NCBI RefSeq assembly: GCF_003628145.1
Contig: NZ_RBZV01000010.1
Coordinates: forward strand, 623 to 64,622
Source: Trinickia fusca
GTDB lineage: Bacteria; Pseudomonadota; Gammaproteobacteria; Burkholderiales; Burkholderiaceae
DNA: 64,000 nt
Direction: 5' to 3'
Position 1 is the stretch's first letter. Each line of letters opens with the position of its first letter. The position numbers were made by a program, and so were the translations under genes. Shown here piece after piece: positions 45,375-54,330 of the stretch. Below the pieces are notes generated by a model. The model saw only the letters and a list, made by a program, of their open reading frames with translations, searched no databases and was not told the origin of the DNA.

Positions 45375-45929
45375 CTATTTCTTGAAGAACTCTTTCACCA
45401 GGCCGTCGCTGGCGTTCAGGAATGGCTGTGTGCTCTGAAACTTCTTGTCCTGATCGAAACGCACGAAATCGGACTCGCCGTGATATCGGTACGTCGTAAA
45501 CTCGACGCGTGCCGGCTTCAGGTAGAGATCGGGCGGGTTCGCGCCGATCTTCTCCGCTTGCACGACGAACAATGACCCGCGCTCACAGTAGAGGGCAATC
45601 GCCTGGACATTCGAGTCCGCAGATTCAAATGACCGGAAATCGGCGACGTCGCTATCGGGCTGGCGCACCCGAACATGCAGCCATTGATCGCCAGGATGAT
45701 TCGGAGCGACGAACGTCGTGTAAGTGTCGTAACTGTGCGCAGTCCCGACGTTGACGAAGGCTTTCACCACCTTCAACGTATCGGTACCGACGTGTACGTC
45801 GTTGATCCCGTCAGCCAGGTCGATCGGCTTGCGTGCGGGAATGTTCGTGCACTCGGCGCCGTATGCGCCGACCGTGCACAACGCCGCAACTAGAATTGCG
45901 GCGGCCTTTGCTGCCATCTTCATTGTCAT
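45375..45929 (-). CDS. Exported CarG-like protein in the VgrG operon
   Basis: A 184-residue protein with a signal peptide (residues 1-24, cut near AYG-AE). The segment PIDLADGINDVHVGTDTLKVV, then NVGTAHSYDTYTTFV, resembles CarG-type proteins, which bind and protect in the periplasm. The similarity is by pattern memory and moderate. Its ATG overlaps the vgrG stop (ATGA), so it is coupled to VgrG. It precedes the effector by nine bases. It may be a second immunity protein or an effector chaperone. Confidence 0.65.
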   Translation of the reverse strand: MTMKMAAKAAAILVAALCTVGAYGAECTNIPARKPIDLADGINDVHVGTDTLKVVKAFVNVGTAHSYDTYTTFVAPNHPGDQWLHVRVRQPDSDVADFRSFESADSNVQAIALYCERGSLFVVQAEKIGANPPDLYLKPARVEFTTYRYHGESDFVRFDQDKKFQSTQPFLNASDGLVKEFFKK

Positions 45930-48928
45930 TCTTCCCCGTCGAGAATTGCCTGTTTGATGTCGGGATGACTGAAAACCAACTGCTCGAGAAGCGCCTTGCG
46001 CACCGCGTCGCTGCTACTTGGGCTGGCCGACGCCCCTGCGCCCAATGCCGATTGCAGTGGCTTTCCGTCCCCCTCCTCGCTCGAGCCGGCCTTGCCCGCT
46101 GCGCTATCGACGAGATCGCTGAACCCTGGGGAGGGAGCGTCCGAATGGTCGAAACCGCACCCGCAGTCTTCGAGAAGATGCTCGGCTTTCTCCCAAGGCC
46201 CCTTGCTGCCGAGCAAGACGGTCAGCGCCTCCGTACTCTTGTGGAAGACGCGCTCGGTCATGCCGTGATCATCCAAGACGCCGCTGCTGATGACCTTCCC
46301 GGCCGAATCAATGTATTGGTACGGAACCGACGACGCTTGCCCCGCGATCCATTCATGAATTTGCTTATCGACCGCGACCCTCGCGCTATACGGTTTCGGA
46401 ATTTGCCCCGGCCAAGGCTGCTCCGTCGCAGGCAGCTGCGCGGGCCCTACTATTTGGAAGCTCGCGGACTTCATCGTGATTTCGCCCGGACATCCCAATT
46501 CGATGTTCCCGTTGGCAATCTTGATGTAAGCGCCGCCGCTCGTGATCGTAATGCCTTGCTTCGACGAGACGGTCATTTGCCCATCCGTACTGACGAGCTT
46601 GACGTCCTTATCGGCGGCCAGCATCAACCGCCCGTCACTACTCGTGACCGTCAGATCACGAAGTGCCGTGAGCGCCATTTCATCGCTCTGGGCTTCGATT
46701 TCGACTTTGCCTTTCCCGGCGAAGAGCTTCATGCCGGCCTGCTGCGCGAACACACTGACCTTCTCGACTACGCTCGCGACCAATGACTTTCCGGTTGCAA
46801 GGTAGGTGTTCTGACCACTCACCAGATTGACGTGCTGATCGGCGGCGATATGTGTCGACTGCTGGGTCGACACGCCGACACCGGCCGGACTCGCCAGCAG
46901 CAAAATCGGGTCGGCGAAGCCGTTGGCGCCTCCGGTTCCTCCCCCTGCCGTGCGGCCGTCCAACAGGTCGCCGGCGATGGCAAACTGCGTCGTGTCGGTG
47001 AATGCACGCAACGCGTCACGTCCTAGTTTCAGTCCCTCCGCCCGGTTCTGTATGCCTGCTCCCGACACCGCCTCCATCACGCTTTCCGCATTGCTCAGCT
47101 GCGATGCGGCGTGGCCCACATCGAGCGGCTGGCTGGCCGTCGTGGGATGCGTGGAAACATAGAGGCCTTGCCCTGCGCGAATCGCGCCGTAGTCGGTCGA
47201 CTTCAGATCGAAGCCACTCCCAAGGTACGCCCCGCGCGTGTTGTCCGAGTGATCGACGAGATAACCCAAATGCAGATGCGAATCGGCACTCGTCGAATAA
47301 AGATGAATGCGGTTCTGCCCCGTGGAGTCATCCATCACGAGCTGGTTATAGCCTCCACCGCCGTACTCCTTGGACCGGAATCCCGATAGCAGCGCGTTCG
47401 TGTGCCAGGTCGGCGGCGTATCCCCGCCATGCATTCTTCCCATGATGACCGGCCGGTCGCAGTCCCCTTGCACGAAGCCGACCAGGACCTCATCGCCCGC
47501 CCGCATCGGAAAGTGTCCGCCACGGGTAGAGCCGGCATCGGGAAACGCCGCGCGAATCCAGCACGATGCGCTCTCATCCTTCCCGTTGCGACGGTTCCAG
47601 GGAAACCACACCTTCACGCGGTTGAGGTGGTCCGTGAAGGCCTCTTCGCCGTCCGGCCCCGCGACGATGCCCGATTGCAATTGCATGACGGGCTTCTCAT
47701 GCTCACGCGGACTGCGGAACGGCGTGCGACGTCGCTGCGCCTCGATCTCGACTTGAAAGAAGCCCTCGCTGCCATCGCCATGCTTGACGACCACCCCACC
47801 GCGGCCCGCCGCAGCAGCACCGGCGATCTCCGAGCGCAGGCTCTCCGGGAAATCCGCCACCTCGTCCATGCCGGGCAGATTGTTACGCATCGCCCAAGCA
47901 GCGGAGAGAATCACGAACTCGCGATCGCTGGAACTGCCCTTGTCGTGCACAGGGTGTCCGGTGAGCGTGAACCAGTATCCCGGCATCGCCGAGCGCAGAC
48001 TGCCCACACCATGGAAGCGCTTCGATTTCGATTGCCACTCGTCGAGCCGCAACTTCGCCTGGTTATCGCCGTGATCAGACTCACCCCAGGTATAGGCGCC
48101 GGTGTAGTCGTACACCTCGCCTTGTGACGGAACGGAGTCGTTACGGCCTACGTCACCCGTGACGTGCTTGGGCAAATCCGGGCGCTTGTAGTCGAACGTG
48201 CGCGTAGTCAACGTCGCGCTCTGGATTTCCTGCTGTTCCTTCCATTGCGCGAGGCCATCGGCTTCCTGACGGACGCCTATCCGCACGAACTTGACCGTCT
48301 CCGGCTTCAATTGCGGCACGAAGTACAAATCGTCCATCAACACGAGCTTGTGCGACTTGCCGTCTTCCGCCTGTTCGATGCGACCGAAGACCCCCGTTTC
48401 CTCCAAGCTGCGATGGACGAAGTTCCAGTCATATTCCCATTGCACACGATAGGAATACGAAGGCATCGATTGCCGCAGATCGAAACGATACGCGCCCCGC
48501 GCTTGCGGATGTTCGTTGAAAACGTCCGCGATGATCTGCTCGCCGGTTGCCTCCTGCCAGTCGCGCATATCGCGGCGCAAGTGCAGGAAGTACATCCACG
48601 ACGAAAAGCGGAGCTGATAGAAAGTCAGGTAGCCATCGGAGCCGAGACGCGACGCTCCGTGCACATAGCCGTGATGCGGCTGATAGGAACCGTCCGCCTG
48701 TTGTATCCACAGCGTGATGGCCTTACCGACCAGCGCATTCAGATCGATACGATCGCCCCGATACGAAAAGGCGTCCACGACGAATTCGTAGTCGCGTCCG
48801 ATACGCGAAGTGCCTTTTACGTAGAGCGGAAAGAGCCAATCCTCACCCAAGCTCGTGTCGAGCTTGAGCAAACGATTGCGTTGCGAACCCCCGTCGTAAA
48901 CCGCATCTAAAAGCTTATCGTAAGCCAT
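45926..48928 (-). CDS. vgrG: Type VI secretion tip protein VgrG with extended C-terminus
   Basis: A 1000-residue protein with AGAGGG upstream of the ATG. Residues about 1-500 show the VgrG/gp27-gp5 core (DWLFPLYVKGTSRIG, MRDWQEATGEQII, VKVWFPWNRRNGKDE, then FPMRAGDEVLVGFVQGDCDRPVIMGR). Next come the GGGYNQLVMDDSTGQNRIHLYS needle and a DUF2345-like beta-helix (about 640-840). The last 150 residues (from about 850) are an extra region with a CGCGFDHSD segment and a Ser/Ala-rich tail, probably the cargo adaptor. Forms the trimeric spike of the type VI apparatus. First gene of an operon with CarG-like, effector and immunity genes. The core T6SS genes are not in this window. Confidence 0.95.
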   Translation of the reverse strand: MAYDKLLDAVYDGGSQRNRLLKLDTSLGEDWLFPLYVKGTSRIGRDYEFVVDAFSYRGDRIDLNALVGKAITLWIQQADGSYQPHHGYVHGASRLGSDGYLTFYQLRFSSWMYFLHLRRDMRDWQEATGEQIIADVFNEHPQARGAYRFDLRQSMPSYSYRVQWEYDWNFVHRSLEETGVFGRIEQAEDGKSHKLVLMDDLYFVPQLKPETVKFVRIGVRQEADGLAQWKEQQEIQSATLTTRTFDYKRPDLPKHVTGDVGRNDSVPSQGEVYDYTGAYTWGESDHGDNQAKLRLDEWQSKSKRFHGVGSLRSAMPGYWFTLTGHPVHDKGSSSDREFVILSAAWAMRNNLPGMDEVADFPESLRSEIAGAAAAGRGGVVVKHGDGSEGFFQVEIEAQRRRTPFRSPREHEKPVMQLQSGIVAGPDGEEAFTDHLNRVKVWFPWNRRNGKDESASCWIRAAFPDAGSTRGGHFPMRAGDEVLVGFVQGDCDRPVIMGRMHGGDTPPTWHTNALLSGFRSKEYGGGGYNQLVMDDSTGQNRIHLYSTSADSHLHLGYLVDHSDNTRGAYLGSGFDLKSTDYGAIRAGQGLYVSTHPTTASQPLDVGHAASQLSNAESVMEAVSGAGIQNRAEGLKLGRDALRAFTDTTQFAIAGDLLDGRTAGGGTGGANGFADPILLLASPAGVGVSTQQSTHIAADQHVNLVSGQNTYLATGKSLVASVVEKVSVFAQQAGMKLFAGKGKVEIEAQSDEMALTALRDLTVTSSDGRLMLAADKDVKLVSTDGQMTVSSKQGITITSGGAYIKIANGNIELGCPGEITMKSASFQIVGPAQLPATEQPWPGQIPKPYSARVAVDKQIHEWIAGQASSVPYQYIDSAGKVISSGVLDDHGMTERVFHKSTEALTVLLGSKGPWEKAEHLLEDCGCGFDHSDAPSPGFSDLVDSAAGKAGSSEEGDGKPLQSALGAGASASPSSSDAVRKALLEQLVFSHPDIKQAILDGEE

Positions 48929-49068
48929 CCCGCGTTCCCTCTTTAGTTTGCCGGGCTATTCAGCAGGGAGCGGATTTTAATTCACGACCGTGTAGAAATC
49001 GACAGCCTCTCTCCCGAAGTAAGAGATTAGCATTTCTTTTCGCACTTTTTACATGAAATCCACACCAT

Positions 49069-49093
49069 GAATTAGGTAAAAAATACCTAATTC
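49069..49093. promoter_or_regulatory. Perfect 10-bp inverted repeat upstream of vgrG
   Basis: GAATTAGGTA (49069-49078), AAAAA and TACCTAATTC (49084-49093) lie 141 bases upstream of the vgrG start in a strongly AT-rich stretch. This could be an operator of a repressor or silencer-linked site for the T6SS island, or a hairpin terminating the upstream minus-strand MocR gene. No obvious T-tract follows on that strand. Confidence 0.5.
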
Positions 49094-49215
49094 ACAGCAA
49101 TTATCGATGGACCGACCGGTAAGCATAATTAGCGCTGCCGCTAAAGCCGCGCGGAAGTGCGGGCAATGCCGCCTCTACGATTGCTATTTCCAGCAATGTT
49201 CTTCCCGCCGTCCGG

Positions 49216-50730
49216 TCACGGCAGCGAGCGTCCGTCATCGCGAACCGCCTGTCGCGCCAACACCCCAAGTCGCTCGACGGCGGCCTCGAGCTCGCTCGTC
49301 CACTGATTGCCCGCATTCAAGCGCAGACAATCGTCATAAGCCCCGCCCTCACCGAACAAATGCCCCGGCGCAAAACCGATGCCCTCGGCACGCGCGAGCT
49401 CGAACAGCGTGCGTGTACTGATCGCGCGCGAGCCCAGCGCGGGCAGCTTCGCCCATAGCACGAAGCCGCCGGCCGGGTCGGTCACCTGCGTACCGTCAGG
49501 AAAATAACGCAGCACGGCTTCGCGCATGACCGTCAGCTGCTGCCGCAGCGCGGCCTTGAGCCGCCGCAGATGCAACGCGTAGCCGCCACTCGCGAGCATC
49601 TCGGCAACGGCCGCCTGCTGCAATTCGGCCGTCGCCATGCTCGTCGTGTACTTGAGCGCCTTCACGCGTTCGGTAAATCGCCCCGCCGCGAGCCACCCTA
49701 AACGCAAGCCGGGACACAAGCTCTTCGAAAACCCGCCGCACAACAGCACGTTGCCGTGCGTATCGAATGCGCGCACGGGCGCGGGCCGCGTCTCGCCGAA
49801 ACAGACGTCGCCGAAAATGTCGTCCTCGATCAGCGGCACGTCGCGCTCGCGCAGCAGCTTCACTAGGGCCTCCTTGGCCGCATTGCTCGCCACGCTGCCC
49901 AGCGGATTGTTGCCGTTCGCCACGGTGACGACGGCCTTGATCGGCACATGCGCGAACGCCTCCTTCAACGCGTGCAGATCCATGCCCGTCTCGGGGTGGC
50001 ACGGGATCGGCCATGCCTTCACCTCGAGCGCACGCAACATTTGCAGCAGTACAAAGTAAGCGGGCGACTCGATCGCCACCACGTCGCCGGGCCGCACGAC
50101 TGCGCGCAATGCAAGGTTCAGCGCCTCGACGCAGCCGTTCGTGATGACGAGCTCGTCGGGATCGAGCTCGCACGCGTACTGCATGGCCTGCCGTGCAATC
50201 TCGCGCCGCAAAGCCGGATAGCCGGCGCCTCGCACATGCGAGCCGACGAGATCGCGATGCTGATAAGCGAGCCGGCGCAGCAACACGCTGAAGCGATCGA
50301 TCGGATACAGCGACGGTTCGGCCGACGCCAGATCGAAGCGCACCGCACACGGCTCGCCGACCATCGCGAGATGATCACGTGCCTGCGAGTCGAGCTCGGG
50401 CGGCGGATCGGACCAGCGGTGTGCGAGCTTGTCCGACGCCTCGCCAGACACGCCCTCGACACTCGTGCGTTTGCTGCGCCTCGCCCGCTTCGCGACGAAG
50501 TAGCCCGAGCGCGGCCGCGCCTCGATGCGTCCCTTGGTCTCGAGCCAGCGCAGCGCCTGCAACGCCGTCGTGAGGCTCACACCGTACTGCGCAGCCAGCG
50601 TGCGCACCGACGGCAGGCGGCTGCCCTCGCCGAGCCCGGCTTGCTCGATGCCATCCGACAGCCGCTGCGCGAGTTGCCGATACAACGGCTCGGCAGGCTC
50701 GTCAGATGAGAGTGGCGCGTCGCGTCGCAT
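49216..50730 (-). CDS. MocR-type GntR/aminotransferase regulator
   Basis: A 504-residue regulator. N-terminal GntR winged helix (residues about 15-80, PLYRQLAQRLSDGIEQAG, then RLPSVRTLAAQYGVSL). The rest is a class-I aminotransferase domain with LVITNGCVEALNLAL and the PLP-binding Lys in GGFSKSLCPGLRLGW. ATG 50730 is preferred because AGGACAGG precedes it and a palindrome lies just upstream; another start at 50754 would overlap the operator. MocR proteins sense PLP or amino-acid adducts. Divergent from ltaE, which may be its target. Confidence 0.9.
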   Translation of the reverse strand: MRRDAPLSSDEPAEPLYRQLAQRLSDGIEQAGLGEGSRLPSVRTLAAQYGVSLTTALQALRWLETKGRIEARPRSGYFVAKRARRSKRTSVEGVSGEASDKLAHRWSDPPPELDSQARDHLAMVGEPCAVRFDLASAEPSLYPIDRFSVLLRRLAYQHRDLVGSHVRGAGYPALRREIARQAMQYACELDPDELVITNGCVEALNLALRAVVRPGDVVAIESPAYFVLLQMLRALEVKAWPIPCHPETGMDLHALKEAFAHVPIKAVVTVANGNNPLGSVASNAAKEALVKLLRERDVPLIEDDIFGDVCFGETRPAPVRAFDTHGNVLLCGGFSKSLCPGLRLGWLAAGRFTERVKALKYTTSMATAELQQAAVAEMLASGGYALHLRRLKAALRQQLTVMREAVLRYFPDGTQVTDPAGGFVLWAKLPALGSRAISTRTLFELARAEGIGFAPGHLFGEGGAYDDCLRLNAGNQWTSELEAAVERLGVLARQAVRDDGRSLP

Positions 50731-50754
50731 GACCTGTCCTGTGCTCTTTCGCAA

Positions 50755-50774
50755 AATCTGTTATGTAACAGATT
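50755..50774. promoter_or_regulatory. Perfect palindromic operator between mocR-type gene and ltaE
   Basis: AATCTGTTA (50755-50763), TG, TAACAGATT (50766-50774) is a perfect 9-bp inverted repeat with a two-base centre. It lies between divergent MocR and threonine aldolase genes, 25 bases upstream of the regulator's ATG. It is the natural operator candidate for this MocR. Confidence 0.7.
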
Positions 50775-50847
50775 CGGCGCTGTTGTGCATAGTCCGGCGA
50801 CACACGGCATGCCACCATGGCCACACTTTCTGGATCAGGAGGAAACG

Positions 50848-51882
50848 ATGAGCGCAGCAGTTCTGCAGTACGACTTTCGCAGCGATACCGTGACTCGCCC
50901 AAGCCCGGCGATGCGTGCCGCGATGGCCGCGGCCGAGGTCGGCGACGACGTGTTCGGCGACGACCCCACCGTCAAGCGCCTCGAGCAGCAGGTGGCCGAG
51001 CGGCTCGGCAAGGAAGCCGGCCTCTATGTCCCGTCGGGTACGCAATCGAACCTGATCGCGCTGATGGCACATTGCGAGCGCGGCGACGAGTACATCGTCG
51101 GCCAACAGGCGCACTGCTATCGCTGGGAAGCCGGCGGCGCCGCGGTGCTCGGCAGCATTCAGCCGCAGCCGCTCGCGAATCAGCCCGACGGCACGCTGCT
51201 GCTCGCCGACATCGAAGCCAACATCAAGCCCGACGATCCGCACTATGCCCGTACGCGGCTGCTCGCGCTCGAGAACACGATCGGCGGCAAGATATTGCCG
51301 CAGACGTACGTCGAAGCGGCGACGGCACTCGCGCGCCGCCACTCGCTGAGCTGCCATCTCGACGGCGCGCGCGTGTTCAACGCGGCCGTCGCGCAAGGCG
51401 TGCCCGTCGAGACGCTGGCGCGGCCGTTCGATACCGTTTCGGTGTGCTTGTCAAAGGGCCTCGGGGCGCCGATCGGCTCCGTGCTCGTGGGCCCGGCCGC
51501 GCTGATCGCCAAAGGTCGGCGCCTGCGCAAGATGCTCGGCGGCGGCCTGCGCCAGGTCGGCATTCTCGCGGCAGCCGGGCTTTACGCGCTCGAGCACAAT
51601 GTCGAGCGGCTCGCCGACGACCACGCGAACGCTCAGGCACTCGCGCAAGGGCTCGCCAAGCTGCCGGGCCTCAAGGTCACGCCACCCGATACGAACATCA
51701 TCTTCGTCGAAGTGCCCGCCGACATTGCACCGGCCTTCGCCGAGCATCTGGCCCAACACGGCGTCAAGGTGACGTCTGCCTACGGCGCGACGCGTCAGCG
51801 CTGGGTCACGCATCTCGACGTCGACCGTGCGGCCGTCGAGCAAGCGCTCCTCGTGGCATCCCGTTTCTTTGCAAATCGTTGA
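50848..51882 (+). CDS. ltaE: Low-specificity L-threonine aldolase
   Basis: A 344-residue PLP enzyme that splits L-threonine or allo-threonine to glycine and acetaldehyde. The ATG at 50848 has AGGAGG upstream; earlier in-frame codons lack support. [11 protein letters not shown] opens the protein. [11 protein letters not shown], then [25 protein letters not shown], then [10 protein letters not shown], then the PLP lysine Lys203 in CLSKGLGAP all fit. Divergent from the MocR-type regulator, likely controlled through the shared palindrome. The arylamine acetyltransferase gene starts 27 bases after its stop. Confidence 0.94.
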   Translation: MSAAVLQYDFRSDTVTRPSPAMRAAMAAAEVGDDVFGDDPTVKRLEQQVAERLGKEAGLYVPSGTQSNLIALMAHCERGDEYIVGQQAHCYRWEAGGAAVLGSIQPQPLANQPDGTLLLADIEANIKPDDPHYARTRLLALENTIGGKILPQTYVEAATALARRHSLSCHLDGARVFNAAVAQGVPVETLARPFDTVSVCLSKGLGAPIGSVLVGPAALIAKGRRLRKMLGGGLRQVGILAAAGLYALEHNVERLADDHANAQALAQGLAKLPGLKVTPPDTNIIFVEVPADIAPAFAEHLAQHGVKVTSAYGATRQRWVTHLDVDRAAVEQALLVASRFFANR

Positions 51883-51909
51883 ACATCGTTGATCGAGAGC
51901 CCCCATCAC

Positions 51910-52683
51910 ATGCAGGCAACCAATTTCTCCCTACGGCATTACTTCGAACGAATCGGCTTCAAGGGCGAGCCCAAAGCCGACATCGCGACCGTCACCGAAC
52001 TCATGCGCTGCCAGCTGTTCACGGTGCCGTTCGAGAACGTCGACGTGCAGGCGGGCAAGATCGTCTCGCTGGTGCCCGAGGAGATCGTCGAAAAGATCGT
52101 CGGCGACGCGCGCGGCGGCTATTGCTATGAAGTCAACGGCGTATTCGCGATGGCGCTGCAAGCGCTCCGCGTGCCCTATCAGTTCGTCGCTGCGCGCCCC
52201 ATGTTTTATCCGGCGCGGCGGCCGCGGACGCACATGGCGCTCGTCGTCACGCTCGACAACACGCGCTGGCTCTGCGATCTGGGCTTCGGCAGCTACGGCA
52301 TCCGTGCGCCGATGAACCTCGATCTGCTCGATGTCGAAGTGCAGCAAGATGCCGATACGTTCATGCTGTCGCGCGGTGACGACGGCGTGTATCTGCTGCG
52401 TGCGCTCGTCGACGGGCAATGGGTCAACCAGTACGGCTTCGATCTGTCGCCGCAGGAGTGGGTCGATTTCGTGCCGGCCAACTATCTGAATTCGACGCAC
52501 CCCGAGTCGATCTTCGTACAAAAGCTCGTCATCGTTCAGCACAATGCAGAAGGCCGCAAGATTCTCGCCGGCGATCTACTGAAACTCGTAGCGCACGGCC
52601 GCACGCAACAGCGTACGATCGCAGCCAGCGAACGAGCCGACGTGCTCGCACGCGAATTCGGTCTGTCACAGACGACACAATAA
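51910..52683 (+). CDS. nat: Arylamine N-acetyltransferase
   Basis: A 257-residue acetyltransferase using acetyl-CoA on arylamines and hydrazines. The catalytic triad Cys72 (GGYCYE), His108 (RTHMAL) and Asp123 (LCDLGFG) is visible, as is the N-terminal LMRCQLFTVPFENVD that NATs share. ATG 51910 starts the conserved part (MQATNFSLRHYFERIG). Downstream of ltaE with no terminator, so co-transcription is possible. Cytoplasmic. Physiological substrate unknown. Confidence 0.95.
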   Translation: MQATNFSLRHYFERIGFKGEPKADIATVTELMRCQLFTVPFENVDVQAGKIVSLVPEEIVEKIVGDARGGYCYEVNGVFAMALQALRVPYQFVAARPMFYPARRPRTHMALVVTLDNTRWLCDLGFGSYGIRAPMNLDLLDVEVQQDADTFMLSRGDDGVYLLRALVDGQWVNQYGFDLSPQEWVDFVPANYLNSTHPESIFVQKLVIVQHNAEGRKILAGDLLKLVAHGRTQQRTIAASERADVLAREFGLSQTTQ

Positions 52684-52696
52684 GCGCCGCCACCGC

Positions 52697-52723
52697 GGTT
52701 ACACACTCGGGGGCGGCGCCGTC
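52697..52723 (+). promoter_or_regulatory. Degenerate ECF41-type promoter before its own sigma gene
   Basis: GGTTACA (52697-52703), 16 bases, CGTC (52720-52723), followed by TTG. This has the same spacing and the same -10 plus three next bases as the perfect site at 53673, with five of seven -35 bases matching TGTCACA. The likely consequence is weak autoregulation. Confidence 0.45.
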
Positions 52724-52761
52724 TTGGATTCCTGGCCGCACTTTCATCGATCGTTACCGTC

Positions 52762-53670
52762 ATGACTACGACAGCCCTGCCCCCCGGCACCCACGGCAGC
52801 GACGCATTCGCGCCGCTGCGCCCACGCCTTTACGCCATCGCCTATCGCATGCTCGGCACTCGTGCCGATGCCGAGGACGTTCTGCAAGACGCCTGGCTGC
52901 GCTGGCATCAAACCGATCATGCCGTCGTGCAATCGGCCGAAGCCTGGCTCGTGACGACCGTCACGCGGCTGGCGATCGACCGGCTGCGCGCGGCCAAGGT
53001 CGAACGCGAATCCTATGTCGGCTGGTGGCTTCCCGAACCGCTCGTCGAAGTCGATGAACATACGCCCGAGGTAGCGGCCGAGCTTGCCAGCGAATTGTCG
53101 GTCGCGCTGATGTGGGTGCTCGAGCGGCTGTCTGCCGAGGAACGCGCGGCCTTTTTGTTGCGCCAGGTATTCGACCGCGACTATGACGAGATCGCGGCGC
53201 TGCTCGGCAAGAGCGAGGTCGCCTGCCGGAAGGTGGTGCAACGCGCGTCGGAACGCGTGCAGGAGGCGCGCGTGCGCTTCGACGTGTCGCAAGACGCGCA
53301 TCGCCGGGTCGTCGAGAATTTCATGCGCGCAGCGCAAAGCGGCGAGCGCGACGCGATCCAGGCCCTGCTCGCCGATGACATCGAGCTCGTCGGCGACGGC
53401 GGCGGCAAGGTGGCGGCGTTTCTCCATGTGGTGCGCGACGTGTCCCAGATCGCGAATCTGTACTGGAGCTTCCGGGAACAGCAGTCCGAGCGGATCGTCT
53501 ATCGCACCGCATTCATCAACGGCCAACTGGGCCTGCTGCGCTACATCGACGGCAAGCTCGAATCGGCGCAGGCCGTGGCCACCGACGGCGAACGCATCAC
53601 GGGCATTTACGCGGTGCGCAACCCGGACAAGCTGGCCCACGTGCCCGATTTTTTGGGCGCGAGCAGCTGA
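52762..53670 (+). CDS. ECF41-family RNA polymerase sigma factor
   Basis: A 302-residue sigma factor. Regions 2 and 4 (residues about 15-175: YAIAYRMLGTRADAEDVLQDAWLRW, then LPEPLVEV, then YDEIAALLGKSEVACRKVVQRA) are followed by a SnoaL-like C-terminal domain. That domain contains the ECF41 signatures DGGGK (about 212-216) and NPDKL (about 290-294). The extension works as a built-in regulatory domain and replaces an anti-sigma factor. The cognate target is the following CMD-like gene. Confidence 0.94.
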   Translation: MTTTALPPGTHGSDAFAPLRPRLYAIAYRMLGTRADAEDVLQDAWLRWHQTDHAVVQSAEAWLVTTVTRLAIDRLRAAKVERESYVGWWLPEPLVEVDEHTPEVAAELASELSVALMWVLERLSAEERAAFLLRQVFDRDYDEIAALLGKSEVACRKVVQRASERVQEARVRFDVSQDAHRRVVENFMRAAQSGERDAIQALLADDIELVGDGGGKVAAFLHVVRDVSQIANLYWSFREQQSERIVYRTAFINGQLGLLRYIDGKLESAQAVATDGERITGIYAVRNPDKLAHVPDFLGASS

Positions 53671-53672
53671 GC

Positions 53673-53699
53673 TGTCACAAACTCGCGGTGTGCCCCGTC
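53673..53699 (+). promoter_or_regulatory. ECF41 promoter of the CMD-like gene
   Basis: TGTCACA (53673-53679), 16-base spacer and CGTC (53696-53699) match the reported ECF41 promoter consensus exactly. It sits in the gap between the sigma gene and its target, 58 bases before the target ATG. Confidence 0.85.
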
Positions 53700-53756
53700 T
53701 TGTAGGGTAAGGAGGCCGCAAGGGGCGGTCTCCAACCCTCAAGAAAAGGTACAGCA

Positions 53757-54209
53757 ATGGCACACACCGCCCGCATCAACTACTTCCAAGTCGCTCCGAA
53801 GTCGTTCCGCAACCTGCTCGAGCTGTCGAACGGGCTGCGCCGCGATCTGCTCGGCGAGCGTCTCGTCGATCTGGTCTTGCTGCGCGCTTCGCAGATCAAC
53901 GGCTGCGCGTTTTGCATCGACATGCACTGGCGCGACCTGATCCGCCTCGGCGCCGATCCGCGGCACGTGAACGCCGTGGCCGGCTGGCGCGAGGCGCCGT
54001 TCTTCAGCGAGCGCGAACGCGCGGCGCTCGAATGGACCGAGATCGTCACGGGCACGCCGCACACGGACGCGAGCGACGAGGCGTTCGCCCGCCTGCGCGA
54101 GCACTTCACCGACGAGGAAATCGCCGAGCTCGGCTTCGTCATCGTGACGATCAACGCCTGGAATCTGCTCAACGTGCAGTTCCGCAATCCGGTGCCGCTC
54201 GAGGTCTGA
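53757..54209 (+). CDS. Carboxymuconolactone decarboxylase/AhpD-family protein
   Basis: A 150-residue helical protein with the redox-type motif NGCAFCIDMH (Cys50, Cys53, His57) of AhpD-like proteins. The C-terminal FVIVTINAWNLLNVQF is typical of the alkylhydroperoxidase core. AAGAAAAGG precedes the ATG. ECF41 sigma genes are regularly followed by such COE genes (carboxymuconolactone decarboxylase, oxidoreductase or epimerase) as their only target. Probably a peroxide or quinone-related enzyme; substrate unknown. Confidence 0.92.
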   Translation: MAHTARINYFQVAPKSFRNLLELSNGLRRDLLGERLVDLVLLRASQINGCAFCIDMHWRDLIRLGADPRHVNAVAGWREAPFFSERERAALEWTEIVTGTPHTDASDEAFARLREHFTDEEIAELGFVIVTINAWNLLNVQFRNPVPLEV

Positions 54210-54330
54210 AGCCGCCTCATGGGTGGGTGCATGAGGACGATAATCTGCCGACCTGAGCGAGGCCGACGGCCGGTCTCGCTTAAAATCAGCGGCGTTCGCC
54301 ATCCCGGCGCATCGCCGCGCTCTTCGCCTC

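Noticed and set aside
52664-52670. TGTCACA close to the end of the arylamine acetyltransferase gene as an ECF41 -35 element
   Set aside because: No CGTC at the required 16-17 base distance; the better-spaced site is at 52697.
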